Notes: a model not told the origin generated them from the sequence alone. Positions 17,655 to 26,279 are shown, counted from the stretch's first letter. The stretch: DNA of 36,267 nt from Candidatus Avimonas caecicola (GCA_904419875.1 CAJFTG010000045.1:1-36267); one strand, 5' to 3'. A program made the numbers and translations.

Positions 17655-18146
17655 TCACTCCGCCGCCACGGCGGCCACCGACGCGCCGGCCGCCGCTATC
17701 AGGTCGGCGGGCCGCAGCTCCACCTGATGCCCGATCTTCCCCGCGCTGACGATCATCGTCTCCACCTGCCGGCAGGACGCGTCGATCACGGTGGGATACG
17801 CCCTCTTCATCCCAACGGGGGAGCAGCCGCCGCGGATATAGCCGGTCGCCTGGTTGATTTCCGCCACCGGGATCATCGACACCGCCTTGAGCCCCACCGC
17901 CCGGGCGGCCGCCTTCAGGTCCAGCTCCCTGGCCACCGGAATCACGAAGACGCAATACTCCCGGCCCGTCCCCCCGGCGCCCTTGGTCACCAGGGTTTTG
18001 AACACCCGCTCGGGCGGCTGCCCCATTTTCCGGGCAACCGCCAACCCGTCGATCTGCCCGTCCGCGGAATCGTATTCGTGGGCCGTGTACGCTATACCAA
18101 GCCGATCCAATATCCGCATGGCGTTGGTTTTCTGTTTGTCCGCCAT
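17655..18146 (-). CDS. ybaK: Cys-tRNA(Pro)/aminoacyl-tRNA deacylase
   Basis: A 163-residue trans-editing protein of the YbaK/EbsC family, which removes mischarged amino acids from tRNA. Family signs: the NAMRILDRLGIAYTAHEYD start, the conserved Lys in RVFKTLVTKG (near 49), VARELDLKAAARAVG, the GYIRGGCSPVGMKR loop and the final TVIDAS segment. Length is normal (about 160). ATG 18146 has AAGGAAGG upstream; longer in-frame starts are not supported. It appears monocistronic. Confidence 0.92.
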   Translation of the reverse strand: MADKQKTNAMRILDRLGIAYTAHEYDSADGQIDGLAVARKMGQPPERVFKTLVTKGAGGTGREYCVFVIPVARELDLKAAARAVGLKAVSMIPVAEINQATGYIRGGCSPVGMKRAYPTVIDASCRQVETMIVSAGKIGHQVELRPADLIAAAGASVAAVAAE

Positions 18147-18446
18147 GAAAACTACCTTCCTTTGACGGCGGGGATTTGTCCGCACCGATTTTCCGCCGCA
18201 TCCGCGGTTTCCGTTTCCAGTATAGCCCAGCGGCCGCGGGAACACAAGGGGAAAAGGGAGGAAAGCGGAAAATCGCGTTCCCTCGCCGGGAAGACCTTCG
18301 CTCAAAAGGACGGGGCCGCCCTTCCCGGCGCAAACAGGCTTTGCCGACCGGGCGCCCCGAAACCCCTCACAGAAGCGGCAAACCGATCCAGGCGGCTCTG
18401 CGCACGGCCGTCTGCCCGGCGCCCGGCCCTCCGGCAGCCCCGCGCC

Positions 18447-18475
18447 AAAAGCAGGCAGGGATGTCCCCTGCCTGC
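18447..18475 (-). terminator. terminator of the trxB-like gene
   Basis: A 10-bp perfect stem (18451-18460 / 18466-18475) is followed on the minus strand by TTTT, 40 bases after the stop codon of the reductase. Confidence 0.75.
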
Positions 18476-18515
18476 CTGCAAGCCGACCCGCCGGAACCGG
18501 TCCCGGGAGGCTTTC

Positions 18516-19442
18516 CTACGAAAGGGCCGTCCCCTCGCCCATCCCGGCGTTGAGGTATTTTGCCGCCTGAAAAGCGGCCACGGCGCCGTCCGCCGCGGCG
18601 GTCACGATCTGCCGCAGCGGCTTGGAGCGGCAGTCCCCCGCCGCAAAAACACCCGGAATGGGGGTGAGGCAATCCTCCCCCACGGCCAGATAACCGGTAT
18701 CGTCCACCGGCAGCAGACCGCCGGCCAGGGCGTTGTCCGGCTCGTATCCGATCGCCACAAACAGACCGTCCAGTTCCAGCCGGCGTTCTTCTCCGTTCCC
18801 CCGCAGCAAGGCCGCTTCAAGCCGCTCCGCCCCCTCCAGCGATTCCACGGCGAAGGGGGAAAGGAGCTCGATATTCCGTTTTTCCCGCACCGCCCGCACC
18901 AGATGCGGCTCCCCCCGGAAAGCGGTGCGCCGATGGATGAGGACAACCCCGGCGCAAAGATTGGACAGGTACAGCGCATCCTCCAAAGCGGTGTTGCCGC
19001 CGCCCACCACCGCCGTCTTTTTCCCGCGGTACAGCGCGCCGTCACAGGCCGCGCAGTAGGACACGCCCCGTCCCGTCAGCCGTTCCTCCCCCGGAACGCC
19101 GAGCTTCCTCCTCCTGGCGCCGTTGGCGAACAGGAGGGAGCGGCCTTCCTCCCTGCCGGAAGCGGTTGTCACCGATTTGACCGCCCCGTGCAGGGACACC
19201 TCCTCCACCCTCTCATACCGGACGACCGCCCCCAGCCCGGCCGCCTGTTCCATCATCCGCATGGCCAGTTCCGGCCCGCTCACCGCCGGCACGCCGGGAT
19301 AATTCTCGACCGCCGGGGTAACGGCCATCTGCCCGCCGTACAGCACGCCGTCAAACAGGATCACCGACAACCCGGCGCGCCGGGCGTACAACGCGGCGGT
19401 CAGCCCCGCCGGCCCCGCGCCGATCACCAGCAAATCCGTCAT
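18516..19442 (-). CDS. trxB: thioredoxin reductase-like flavoprotein
   Basis: A 308-residue FAD/NAD(P)H-dependent disulfide reductase. Domains in order: FAD-binding VIGAGPAGLTAALYARRAG (GxGxxG at 8-13), the redox-active CAAC at 130-133, the NADPH site VVGGGNTALEDA near 145, and the closing GVFAAGDCRSKPLRQIVTAAADGAVAA. TrxB usually has CATC; CAAC is a known variation. The pyridine-binding HRR motif (IHRRTAF) suggests NADPH. No thioredoxin gene is adjacent. ATG 19442 has AGGAGG at 9-base spacing. It could be a ferredoxin- or glutaredoxin-linked paralogue. Confidence 0.9.
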   Translation of the reverse strand: MTDLLVIGAGPAGLTAALYARRAGLSVILFDGVLYGGQMAVTPAVENYPGVPAVSGPELAMRMMEQAAGLGAVVRYERVEEVSLHGAVKSVTTASGREEGRSLLFANGARRRKLGVPGEERLTGRGVSYCAACDGALYRGKKTAVVGGGNTALEDALYLSNLCAGVVLIHRRTAFRGEPHLVRAVREKRNIELLSPFAVESLEGAERLEAALLRGNGEERRLELDGLFVAIGYEPDNALAGGLLPVDDTGYLAVGEDCLTPIPGVFAAGDCRSKPLRQIVTAAADGAVAAFQAAKYLNAGMGEGTALS

Positions 19443-19585
19443 GGGAAAACGCCTCCTTTTTCCGTCAGAAATGCCGCCATGCCGCCTGAGAAATAGTATG
19501 CCCGCCGTCCGACGATTATCCGCCGATGCCGGAACACCGCCTTCGGCGGGAGACGGCCGGGCGCCCGGCATTTCCCCCGCCCCTT

Positions 19586-20335
19586 TTAGTGCAGATAGGG
19601 CGAAACGCCCAGAACGCCGTCCCGCACCTTTTCCATCAGCACCGTCAGGAACTTCCCGTTGGACAGCCGCTTGTCGTCCATGGGCCGCCCCGTCATGCAG
19701 TGGAGCGCCGGGCTGTTCTTCTCGTAAATCCGATGGATAGTCTTGCGCACCACGCTTTCCACACAGTCGGGCGTCGTGGTGTGCAGACGCGCCACGGCAG
19801 GATACACAATTTTGGTAATGGAGCAGGAGGGCTCCTCCTTCCACAGCACCTCCACCGCGTCCACGATATAGGGGAATCCCAGCTGGTTTGGCGGCACGCC
19901 AAGGTCCAGCACCGCCCGTTTGAGCCTCTCGTGGAAATCCACGCCGCAGGGGCTGCCGGCCGGAGCGGCGAAGAGAAGGATGCGGCCAAGCAAATCGTCC
20001 AGATTATACGGCTTTATCATGTAATAGCTTGCTCCGAGGGCCGCCGCGCGGGCCATGACCCGTTCCTGACCGATCACCGAGGTCATCAGTATGTACGGCA
20101 TCCGGAAGGACGGCGATTCCTTCAGCTTTTCCAGCACCGCGATGCCGTCCATATGAGGCATGACCAGATCCATCAGAACAATGTCCGGTTTATTGTTCAA
20201 GATCATCGTCAGGGTTTCCCGTCCGTCCCGGGTGACGCCGCACAGCGCAATATCCGCGCTGGCCTTCAGATGCTTTTCCAATTGATCGCTTAAATTCCGG
20301 TTAATTCCCGCAATCAGCAGCTTCGCCTTTGCCAT
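19586..20335 (-). CDS. spo0A: sporulation response regulator Spo0A homologue
   Basis: A 249-residue response regulator that would switch cells to sporulation. The receiver has the phosphoacceptor Asp56 (VLMDLVMPHMDG), Thr85 (ILMTS) and Lys108 (YMIKPY). The C-terminal Spo0A-specific DNA-binding domain is clear: LGVPPNQLGFPYIVDAVEV, SITKIVYPAVARLHTT, then VESVVRKTIHRIYEKN. Unusually, the Mg-binding acidic pair near the N-terminus (ADDNR in B. subtilis Spo0A, Asp10-Asp11) is replaced by Gly10-Ile11 (IAGINR). One of the conserved recognition-helix Arg positions is also Ser. It may be co-transcribed with the DUF6514-like gene 91 bases upstream. Confidence 0.9.
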   Translation of the reverse strand: MAKAKLLIAGINRNLSDQLEKHLKASADIALCGVTRDGRETLTMILNNKPDIVLMDLVMPHMDGIAVLEKLKESPSFRMPYILMTSVIGQERVMARAAALGASYYMIKPYNLDDLLGRILLFAAPAGSPCGVDFHERLKRAVLDLGVPPNQLGFPYIVDAVEVLWKEEPSCSITKIVYPAVARLHTTTPDCVESVVRKTIHRIYEKNSPALHCMTGRPMDDKRLSNGKFLTVLMEKVRDGVLGVSPYLH

Positions 20336-20426
20336 GACTCTCTCTCAACGCTCCTCCGTCAAACTTTTTTATGGAATTCCGACACGCCGGAACCCGTTCG
20401 GGCCCTTTTCTGCCCTCAGCCGCCGC

Positions 20427-20723
20427 TCAGACCAGGTGATGAAGGGACTTCAGCAAATCCGCGGTAAGGTCCCGCCAGCTCTCCAGCGTCACCGCATTCT
20501 CATACAGGTAGGTCACCAGCCCCCTGGCCTCCTCCAGAGAAGCGGTCAGGCCGGCCTGCGCATCCGAGCGCCTGCAGCCCTCGCACTCGCTCTCCACCCG
20601 CACGCCGTAACCGTCCGGCCCCTCCGCCAGCAGCTCATAGGTAACGGTCTTTTCCTTCTGGATTCCCCGAATCGCCGAAAAATGCCGTTTGAACAGGGTC
20701 TTCTGCTCCGTTACTGCCTTCAC
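20427..20723 (-). CDS. DUF6514-like small protein
   Basis: A 98-residue protein. The core VTYELLAEG, an Arg-Val-Glu-Ser strand, LTASLEEARGLVTYLYENAVT and a C-terminal LADL-type helix resemble the DUF6514 family of Clostridia, whose function is unknown. The open frame runs much further upstream with a Lys/Asn-rich, non-conserved extension. I place the start at GTG 20723, because AAGGAG sits 9 bases before it and a promoter lies at 20776-20804. It lies upstream of spo0A. Confidence 0.68.
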   Translation of the reverse strand: MKAVTEQKTLFKRHFSAIRGIQKEKTVTYELLAEGPDGYGVRVESECEGCRRSDAQAGLTASLEEARGLVTYLYENAVTLESWRDLTADLLKSLHHLV

Positions 20724-20775
20724 TTTCCGTTTCTCCTTTTCATCATTTTTCGCCGCTTTCGAAAACGTAGTTTTT

Positions 20776-20804
20776 AGTTTAGCGAACGAAAGCTGAAATG
20801 ACAA
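20776..20804 (-). promoter_or_regulatory. promoter ahead of the DUF6514-like gene and spo0A
   Basis: On the minus strand, TTGTCA (20799-20804) and TAAACT (20776-20781) have a 17-base spacer. The position supports the GTG start at 20723, since any longer protein would begin upstream of the promoter. Confidence 0.6.
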
Positions 20805-21621
20805 CGAAAAATTTTCGACCTTTTTCGGCTTTTTACTGTAATTGTGATTATTATTCACACGATATCTGGCTTTTCCTCCATTTTTCTGCCGTTTATTGGC
20901 ATTTAATCGACTTTTCTTTTTTGCCTCGGCTTTGCTTGTTTCCGCCTTCCGCAAGGATTCCACAGCCTTTCCACCACCGGAAAAAACGGCGGCCGGATTT
21001 CCGACAGCTTTCGCGGCGGAGCTACTGCCGCCCGGTTTGGCCGCGCTCTTATACCAACGGTAAAATGAGGGAAAAGCCCGGAAGGTAATTGCCGGAACTG
21101 GCCTGTACGGGATACAAGCGCGCGCTTCACTGCTTTCTCACAATAAATTGTTAAAATCGTTTGTCCGTTTTCCTGTGGCAATTCCTCAATTTTTCATCCG
21201 GATAAAAAATTCCCTCATTTCCGTAAAAGTCAATCGGAATTCGCCGTTTTTCCTTCCATATACGTTGATTATTCCGAAATTTACAGTGAGTTAAAAGAAA
21301 AACCGACCGGCCGCCGGAAAGGCACCCCAAAAAACAGAAGCCGGACGGGGCCGGGCAGTTTTCCACAGTGGAAAACCGCGGACTTTCCACACAGGCATAC
21401 CCCTCCCGGGATTCCTTCCTCTTCTTTCGTTCAATTTTCAATTTTTTTGAAAATTTTTTTGCAGACTTCCGAATTCCCACATAATTTGGGGAGGAGCGGG
21501 CCAGATCAGGGAGTATTCAGGGAGTATTCAGGGGGTATTCAGGGGGGAAAATTTCCTGGTTTTCGGTAAAATCCGGTCGATTTTGTTCGATTTTTCTTTG
21601 CGTTCGCCCTGCCATTCCGAA
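20805..21621. other. AT-rich gene-free region with short repeats
   Basis: About 800 bases with no credible gene. It holds a TTTTCCACAGTGGAAAA palindrome (21359-21375) and a second TTTCCACA nearby (21383-21390), both like weak DnaA boxes. A T/A-rich tract follows at 21428-21465. An 11-bp tandem repeat of the type AGGGAGTATTC spans 21508-21540 in three copies with a partial fourth. Open frames here are Lys/Arg-rich and lack ribosome sites. Confidence 0.5.
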
Positions 21622-21686
21622 AAAAATCCCGGGCGGAAGCGGTAAATCGATCCATTCCATCTGGAAGGATCCCGCTTCCGTCCGGG
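21622..21686 (-). terminator. terminator of the ECF S-component gene
   Basis: Inverted repeat CCCGGGCGGAAGCGG (21628-21642) with its near-perfect complement at 21672-21686. On the minus strand a run of seven T follows, 30 bases after the S-component stop. The loop is long (about 29 bases). Confidence 0.7.
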
Positions 21687-21714
21687 ACACCCGTCCAGGA
21701 CAAAACGCGCCGTT

Positions 21715-22497
21715 TCAGTTTACAAGTGCATCCAGGCGGGCCCGGTGGAGAGCCGCCCTAATAGGTATATATAGAAGGACGGCGACGACGATCGATGTCA
21801 CGCCGTTGATTAACGTGGCGGGCAGGCTGGCCAGCGAGGCGAGCATCGCCGCCTGCCAGGAGGCGCCGGCAATCCGGTTGACCACCGCGCCGCCCAGAAA
21901 TTCCCCGGCCACGTTCCAGGCGATGCCCGCTGCAGCCCCCAACAGGGTGAACAGGCGTTCGTTGGTCAGCCAGGCCAGCCGGCGGGACAGCAGCGCCGCG
22001 GCCCCCAGCAGCAGCCCAAGCAGAAGCAAAAAGCAATAAGCCAGCGCGGGGACCCCGGCAAAGGCAGCCGAACCGGACAGCCGGCCGGCCAGAAGAACCG
22101 CTCCCCCCGTCAGGGAAAGCGCCGCGACAATCAGCAGCCCCGTGCGCGGGCTGCTGTCCGGGTGCTTCTTCCCCAGCCGTGCCACCAGCCCGGCGAACAG
22201 CCCGATACCGAATTTCAGGATGACCGTTTTGATGGTTTCAAACCCGTAGCCGTAAAACAGGTCGTTAAGCCCCATCCCGATCGCGCCGGACAGCCCTCCC
22301 TGCCAGCCGCCCAGCAGCAGCGCCGCCAGGATCACCACCGCGTTCCCCAGATGGAGGAACGGACGCCCCACCGGCGCGGGATACGGGATGCGGAAAAACA
22401 GCACCACGTAAGAGAGGGCGGCGAACAGGGCGATCAGCACCGTTCGCACCAGGGCTTTGGAGGTTCGGTTGAGCAAAGGGGATTCCATTTCCATCAT
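21715..22497 (-). CDS. ECF transporter substrate-binding S component
   Basis: A 260-residue membrane protein for vitamin-type uptake, expected to pair with a shared EcfA/EcfA'/EcfT module encoded elsewhere. About six hydrophobic helices are visible. The segment PFLHLGNAVVILAALLLGGWQGGLSGAIGMGLNDLFYGYG is split over residues about 45-85 and is typical of PF07155-type S components. The substrate is not readable. Three closely spaced ATGs occur (22497, 22494, 22488); GGAAGG lies just ahead, so translation may start at 22488. No riboswitch was recognised upstream. Confidence 0.8.
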   Translation of the reverse strand: MMEMESPLLNRTSKALVRTVLIALFAALSYVVLFFRIPYPAPVGRPFLHLGNAVVILAALLLGGWQGGLSGAIGMGLNDLFYGYGFETIKTVILKFGIGLFAGLVARLGKKHPDSSPRTGLLIVAALSLTGGAVLLAGRLSGSAAFAGVPALAYCFLLLLGLLLGAAALLSRRLAWLTNERLFTLLGAAAGIAWNVAGEFLGGAVVNRIAGASWQAAMLASLASLPATLINGVTSIVVAVLLYIPIRAALHRARLDALVN

Positions 22498-22650
22498 CCT
22501 TCCGGAGGTTGTCCTGCCGCTGCTTGAAGCAAAAACGCCATGTCAAACTTTAGCATAACCGGAGAAAAAGTCAAGGCGCCGGGCAGGATTTGCGCATCTT
22601 GTCCGAATGCGTCTTTGGATAATCTTAATAAGTTGTACATTATTTGTTTA

Positions 22651-22678
22651 TTGTTCTCACACAAGCCTGGTGTATCAT
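22651..22678 (+). promoter_or_regulatory. probable promoter of the UspA-like gene
   Basis: TTGTTC (22651-22656) and TATCAT (22673-22678) with a 16-base spacer, about 35 bases before the TTG start codon. Confidence 0.5.
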
Positions 22679-22712
22679 ATATTCAAACGAACAGGAAAGG
22701 AGGGAAACCCAT

Positions 22713-23144
22713 TTGAACGAAAACCAATCGGCCAACGTCCTTGTCTGCGTAACCGACCAGCTGTCCTGTGAACGGCTGATCCGTGCCGGGGCCGCCCTGG
22801 CGGAAAAATACGGGGTGCCTGTCCATGTGCTCAGCGTCCTGCCGGAGGGGCTGGTCTCCCCGCAGACCTCGAAGGTGCTGCAAAACCTGTACGACATCGC
22901 CAGCTCGCTGGGTGCGGAGATGACCTTCTATTTCAACAGCGAACCCGCCCTGACCGCGGCCGTGCACGCCCGGCAGACCGGCGCGCTCCACTTGGTCAGC
23001 GGAACGCCGGGGGCGGACAGCAATTTGTTTATTGAAACCATCAAGGGACTGATGCCGGAGCTCCCGCTCTCGGTTGTGGACGCGGACGGACGTCTCTTCA
23101 CTTTTCCGGCGGTTTCGCCGGCGGCCTCAGCCGCAGCGCATTGA
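22713..23144 (+). CDS. universal stress protein-like (Usp/KdpD-type) protein
   Basis: A 143-residue Usp-fold protein. NVLVCVTDQLSCERLIRAGAALAEKYGV at the start is the beta1-alpha1 unit of Usp/KdpD-type nucleotide-binding domains, followed by VHVLSVLPEG and later the HLVSGTPGADSNLFIETIKGL segment. The function is probably nucleotide binding or stress response; no enzyme activity is predicted. The frame is open further upstream, but AAAGGAGGG sits ideally before TTG 22713 and the promoter lies inside the longer version, so TTG is taken as the start. It is a single-gene transcript ending at a strong terminator. Confidence 0.75.
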   Translation: MNENQSANVLVCVTDQLSCERLIRAGAALAEKYGVPVHVLSVLPEGLVSPQTSKVLQNLYDIASSLGAEMTFYFNSEPALTAAVHARQTGALHLVSGTPGADSNLFIETIKGLMPELPLSVVDADGRLFTFPAVSPAASAAAH

Positions 23145-23254
23145 CCGTTTCGCATCGGGCGAGCCGCACCGGGTCCCATGGATACCGTGCGTTCACGATA
23201 CATCCACGTCTTGTCGCCTGCCAACCTGCCCTCTTTTCAAATACTCCTCTCAGA

Positions 23255-23294
23255 GCATCAGGGGACGCCCTCCGGGGCGTCCCCTGATGCTTTT
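23255..23294 (+). terminator. terminator of the UspA-like gene
   Basis: A 16-bp perfect stem (23255-23270 / 23275-23290) with a TCCG loop is followed by TTTT on the plus strand. Confidence 0.85.
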
Positions 23295-23451
23295 GCACCC
23301 GCCGGCTTCTGCGCCCGCCGGGATGCCCCTCTCCCCGCGAACCGGCGCCGGCGGACGTTCCCCCTGGCGACGGGACGGCGGGCGCCGCCTCCCCGCCGGA
23401 ATTTGTGGCCGTCCCCTTTTGTCCCTTTTCGTCTGCTGCGAAAATTCCCTC

Positions 23452-23479
23452 TTGACTTTCCGGGAGAAAAGGATATAAT
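23452..23479 (+). promoter_or_regulatory. promoter of the metal-resistance operon
   Basis: TTGACT (23452-23457) and TATAAT (23474-23479) with a 16-base spacer. The -10 box abuts the ArsR-type operator. Confidence 0.8.
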
Positions 23480-23509
23480 GAACATATGAACAATAATTCA
23501 TATGTTCAT
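23478..23509 (+). promoter_or_regulatory. ArsR/SmtB-type operator
   Basis: Perfect 13-bp inverted repeat: ATGAACATATGAA (23478-23490) and its complement (23497-23509) around a 6-base spacer. The arms contain the ATATGAA/TTCATAT words of SmtB/CadC/CzrA operators. It overlaps the end of the -10 box and the start site, so bound repressor would block initiation. Confidence 0.85.
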
Positions 23510-23598
23510 ATAAATCGATGCCCTACCGGACGTTTTGCCCCGCCCCGCCGAACCGGGGGAGAGGCGGACGCCGCGCTCCCATGAAAGGATGACCCGCC

Positions 23599-23994
23599 AT
23601 GCAGGAAAACCCGAAAGCCCGTTCCACCCAGACGGCGGAGGAAGCCGGCTGCGGCTGCCAGGCCGAGCACGCGCACACCATGGCAAAGGCCCGCCGGGAA
23701 ATGCCCGCCGTTGAGGAGCTTTACGACCTGTCGGAGCTTTTTAAGGTCTTCGGCGACACCACCCGCATCCGCATCCTCTGGGCCTTGTCCGAAGGGGAAA
23801 TGTGCGTGTGCGACCTTGCCGAGCTGCTGGAAATGGGCCAATCGGCCGTTTCCCACCAGCTTCGCCTTCTCCGCCAGGCCCGGCTGGTCCGCTGCCGGCG
23901 GGAGGGAAAAACCTCCGTTTATGCACTGGACGACGATCACGTGGAAAAAATCTTCAAGCTGGGGCTGTCCCATATCGAAGAGCTGAACGGCTAG
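23599..23994 (+). CDS. ArsR/SmtB-family metal-sensing repressor (CadC-like)
   Basis: A 131-residue winged-helix repressor, predicted to release its operator on binding Zn, Cd or Pb. Both known metal sites seem present. The alpha3N site has Cys69 and Cys71 in EMCVCDL with N-terminal Cys18 and Cys20. The alpha5 site has Asp112, His114, His125 and Glu128, with exactly the spacing of SmtB. The DNA-reading helix is QSAVSHQLRLLRQARLV. It lies 56 bases ahead of the P1B ATPase gene and 90 bases after its operator, so it autoregulates the operon. ATG 23599 has GAAAGGATG upstream. Confidence 0.92.
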   Translation: MQENPKARSTQTAEEAGCGCQAEHAHTMAKARREMPAVEELYDLSELFKVFGDTTRIRILWALSEGEMCVCDLAELLEMGQSAVSHQLRLLRQARLVRCRREGKTSVYALDDDHVEKIFKLGLSHIEELNG

Positions 23995-24050
23995 TCCCGC
24001 CGCCGGCATCCGCCCCTCTCTTCATAACCAATTCAGAAAGGGTGTTTCCT

Positions 24051-26279
24051 ATGGCCAACGCCTCCGCCGTCAAACGTAAATATCGTCTGGAAGGGCTGGG
24101 CTGCCCCAATTGCGGCGCCAAGATCGAAGCCCGCGCCGCCAAGCTGCCCGGCGTTCGGGACGCGGCGCTGAACTATCCGGAAAAGCTGCTGATTCTTTAC
24201 AGCGAAAACGACCTGACCGCCGACATCCAGCGCCTGTGCGACAGCGTGGAGGACGGCATCCGGGTGACCCCGGCCACGGGGTCCGGGGCTGTCTCCGGGG
24301 ACGGGGCGCATTCCCTCCGCGACCATGGCCATGCTCACGGACACGGCCGGGAAAGCGGCGCCGGCGGCCATGGCCATATCCGGGGCCATGAGCACGAACA
24401 TGCGGCCCTCGAACACAGCCACAGCCATGACCATGGCGGGGAAAAAAGCGGCTTCCCCTGGGGGCTGGTGATCGGCGCGGCCCTGTTCCTGCTGGCCTTC
24501 CTGCCCTTTCTTCCATCGCCGGCCCCCTTCTTTCTCTACCTTGCCGCCGCCGCAGCGGCCGCCTATCCGGTTGTACGGGGGGCGCTGGCGGAGATAAAAG
24601 GCAAAAGCATGGGGGAAAACCTTCTCCTCCTTATCGCGCTGGCCGCCGCCTTCGCGATCGGCGAAGCGATGGAGGGCGCCATGGTCGCCCTGCTGTTCAC
24701 CCTGGGCGAGCTGCTGGAGGAGATCGCCGTCGGCCGTTCCCGCCGCCAGATCGAACAGCTGGCAAAAATCCGGCCGGACCGCGCCTGCCGGATACGGGAA
24801 GACGGCGCGGAGGAGGAAATCCTGGCCGACGAGGTCCGGGTCGGGGACATCCTGCGGATCCCCGCCCATGAACGGGTCGCCGTGGACTGCACCGTCCTGC
24901 AGGGGGAATCGGAGATCGACGCCTCCGCCCTCACCGGCGAAAGCCGGCCCGTGTATGCCGGCCCGGGCAGCACGCTGCTCTCCGGCGCGATGAACGGCAA
25001 CGGCGCCCTGACCGTGCGGGCGGACAACCGGGCGGCGAGCTCCGCCGCGGCCCGCATTCTGGACATGGTTTCCGAATCGGCCGCGCGCAAGGGCTCGTCC
25101 GAAAAATTCATCACCCGTTTCGCCCGGATCTATACTCCGGTCGTCACCCTCCTCGCCGTGCTGCTGGCCCTGGTTCCTCCGCTGGCGGGGCTGGGCGGAT
25201 GGCATGAATGGATTTACCGGGCCCTGGTATTCCTTGTGGCCTCCTGCCCCTGCGCGCTGGTCATCTCGGTGCCCCTCAGCTTTTATTCCGGCATCGGAGC
25301 CGCTTCCCGCAAAGGCGTGCTCATCAAAGGGGGCCGGTATATCGAAGCGCTGGCCCGGGCACGGGCGGCGGCGTTTGACAAAACCGGCACCCTCACCACC
25401 GGCCGGCTGACCGTCGCCCGCGTGGACCTGGCGCCGGGGATAGACCGGCAGACCGCGCTGTGCCTGGCCGCTATGGCCGAGCAGCATTCTTCCCATCCCG
25501 CCGCCCTCGCCATCCGGAAGGAGGCGGAGGACGCGGCGAAGACGGGGACCGCCTCCCCCTCCTCTTCTCCCTCCTCTTCCTCCCTTACCGAGCTGCCCGG
25601 TCTGGGCGTCTCCGCCGTGATCTCCGGCCGCGCCGTCCTATGCGGCGGGAAACGGCTGATGGACGCAAACGGCATCGCCGTCCCCTGGCCGGACGCCGCC
25701 GTCTATCTGGCGGTGGACGGAAAAGCCGCCGCCGCGTTCCAGATGGAGTCGGAGCTGCACCCCGACGCCGCCGGGGCGCTCTCCCGCCTGCACGCGCTCG
25801 GGTTCCGCCGGATTGCGATGCTGACCGGCGACCGGAAGGCGGAGGCCGACCGCATCGCCGGCCGGCTGGAAGTGGACGAGGTGCACGCCGACCTGCTGCC
25901 CGAGGGCAAGCTGGCCGCCCTGCGGGCGCTGAAAGCGGAGAACGGCGCGACCCTTTTTGTCGGGGACGGCATCAATGACGCGCCGGTGCTGGCCGAAGCG
26001 GACGCAGGCGTGGCGATGGGGCTCGGCTCCGCCGCCGCGATCGAAGCCGGGGACGTGGTGCTGACGTCCGGCAGCCTGGAGAAGCTGCCAGCCGCCGTGC
26101 GGCTTTCCCGCCGGGTGATGGGCGTGGTCCGTTTCAACATCGCCTTTGCCCTGGCAGTGAAGGCGGCGGTGCTCATCCTCGCCGCCCTCGGCTTCGCCCC
26201 GATGTGGGCCGCCGTTTTCGCGGACGTGGGGGTGTCGATCCTCTCCGTCATCAACGCCGCGCGCCTGTTCCTTCAGTAA
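24051..26279 (+). CDS. P1B-type Zn/Cd/Pb-exporting ATPase (CadA/ZntA-like)
   Basis: A 742-residue heavy-metal efflux pump. Order: an HMA domain with GCPNC (Cys18, Cys21); a His-rich linker at about 87-128 with at least fourteen His; membrane helices; TGES 295-298; the membrane CPC motif at 399-401; DKTGT with the phosphorylated Asp443; the HP motif at 482-483; GDGINDAP; and a last helix with DVGVSILSVINAARL, whose Asp is typical of Zn/Cd (P1B-2) pumps. A Ser-rich tract interrupts the nucleotide-binding domain near 505-515. ATG 24051 follows the arsR gene and shares its promoter. Zn(II), Cd(II) or Pb(II) are the predicted cargo. Confidence 0.93.
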   Translation: MANASAVKRKYRLEGLGCPNCGAKIEARAAKLPGVRDAALNYPEKLLILYSENDLTADIQRLCDSVEDGIRVTPATGSGAVSGDGAHSLRDHGHAHGHGRESGAGGHGHIRGHEHEHAALEHSHSHDHGGEKSGFPWGLVIGAALFLLAFLPFLPSPAPFFLYLAAAAAAAYPVVRGALAEIKGKSMGENLLLLIALAAAFAIGEAMEGAMVALLFTLGELLEEIAVGRSRRQIEQLAKIRPDRACRIREDGAEEEILADEVRVGDILRIPAHERVAVDCTVLQGESEIDASALTGESRPVYAGPGSTLLSGAMNGNGALTVRADNRAASSAAARILDMVSESAARKGSSEKFITRFARIYTPVVTLLAVLLALVPPLAGLGGWHEWIYRALVFLVASCPCALVISVPLSFYSGIGAASRKGVLIKGGRYIEALARARAAAFDKTGTLTTGRLTVARVDLAPGIDRQTALCLAAMAEQHSSHPAALAIRKEAEDAAKTGTASPSSSPSSSSLTELPGLGVSAVISGRAVLCGGKRLMDANGIAVPWPDAAVYLAVDGKAAAAFQMESELHPDAAGALSRLHALGFRRIAMLTGDRKAEADRIAGRLEVDEVHADLLPEGKLAALRALKAENGATLFVGDGINDAPVLAEADAGVAMGLGSAAAIEAGDVVLTSGSLEKLPAAVRLSRRVMGVVRFNIAFALAVKAAVLILAALGFAPMWAAVFADVGVSILSVINAARLFLQ

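Noticed and set aside
17004-19496. A very long plus-strand open frame (over 800 codons)
   Set aside because: It lies antisense across three recognisable genes (membrane protein, ybaK, trxB); its product is Arg/His/Gln/Pro-rich with no domain, as GC-rich antisense frames are.
22498-22712. Riboswitch ahead of the ECF S component
   Set aside because: No thiamine, folate, preQ1 or cobalamin aptamer core was recognised in the leader.
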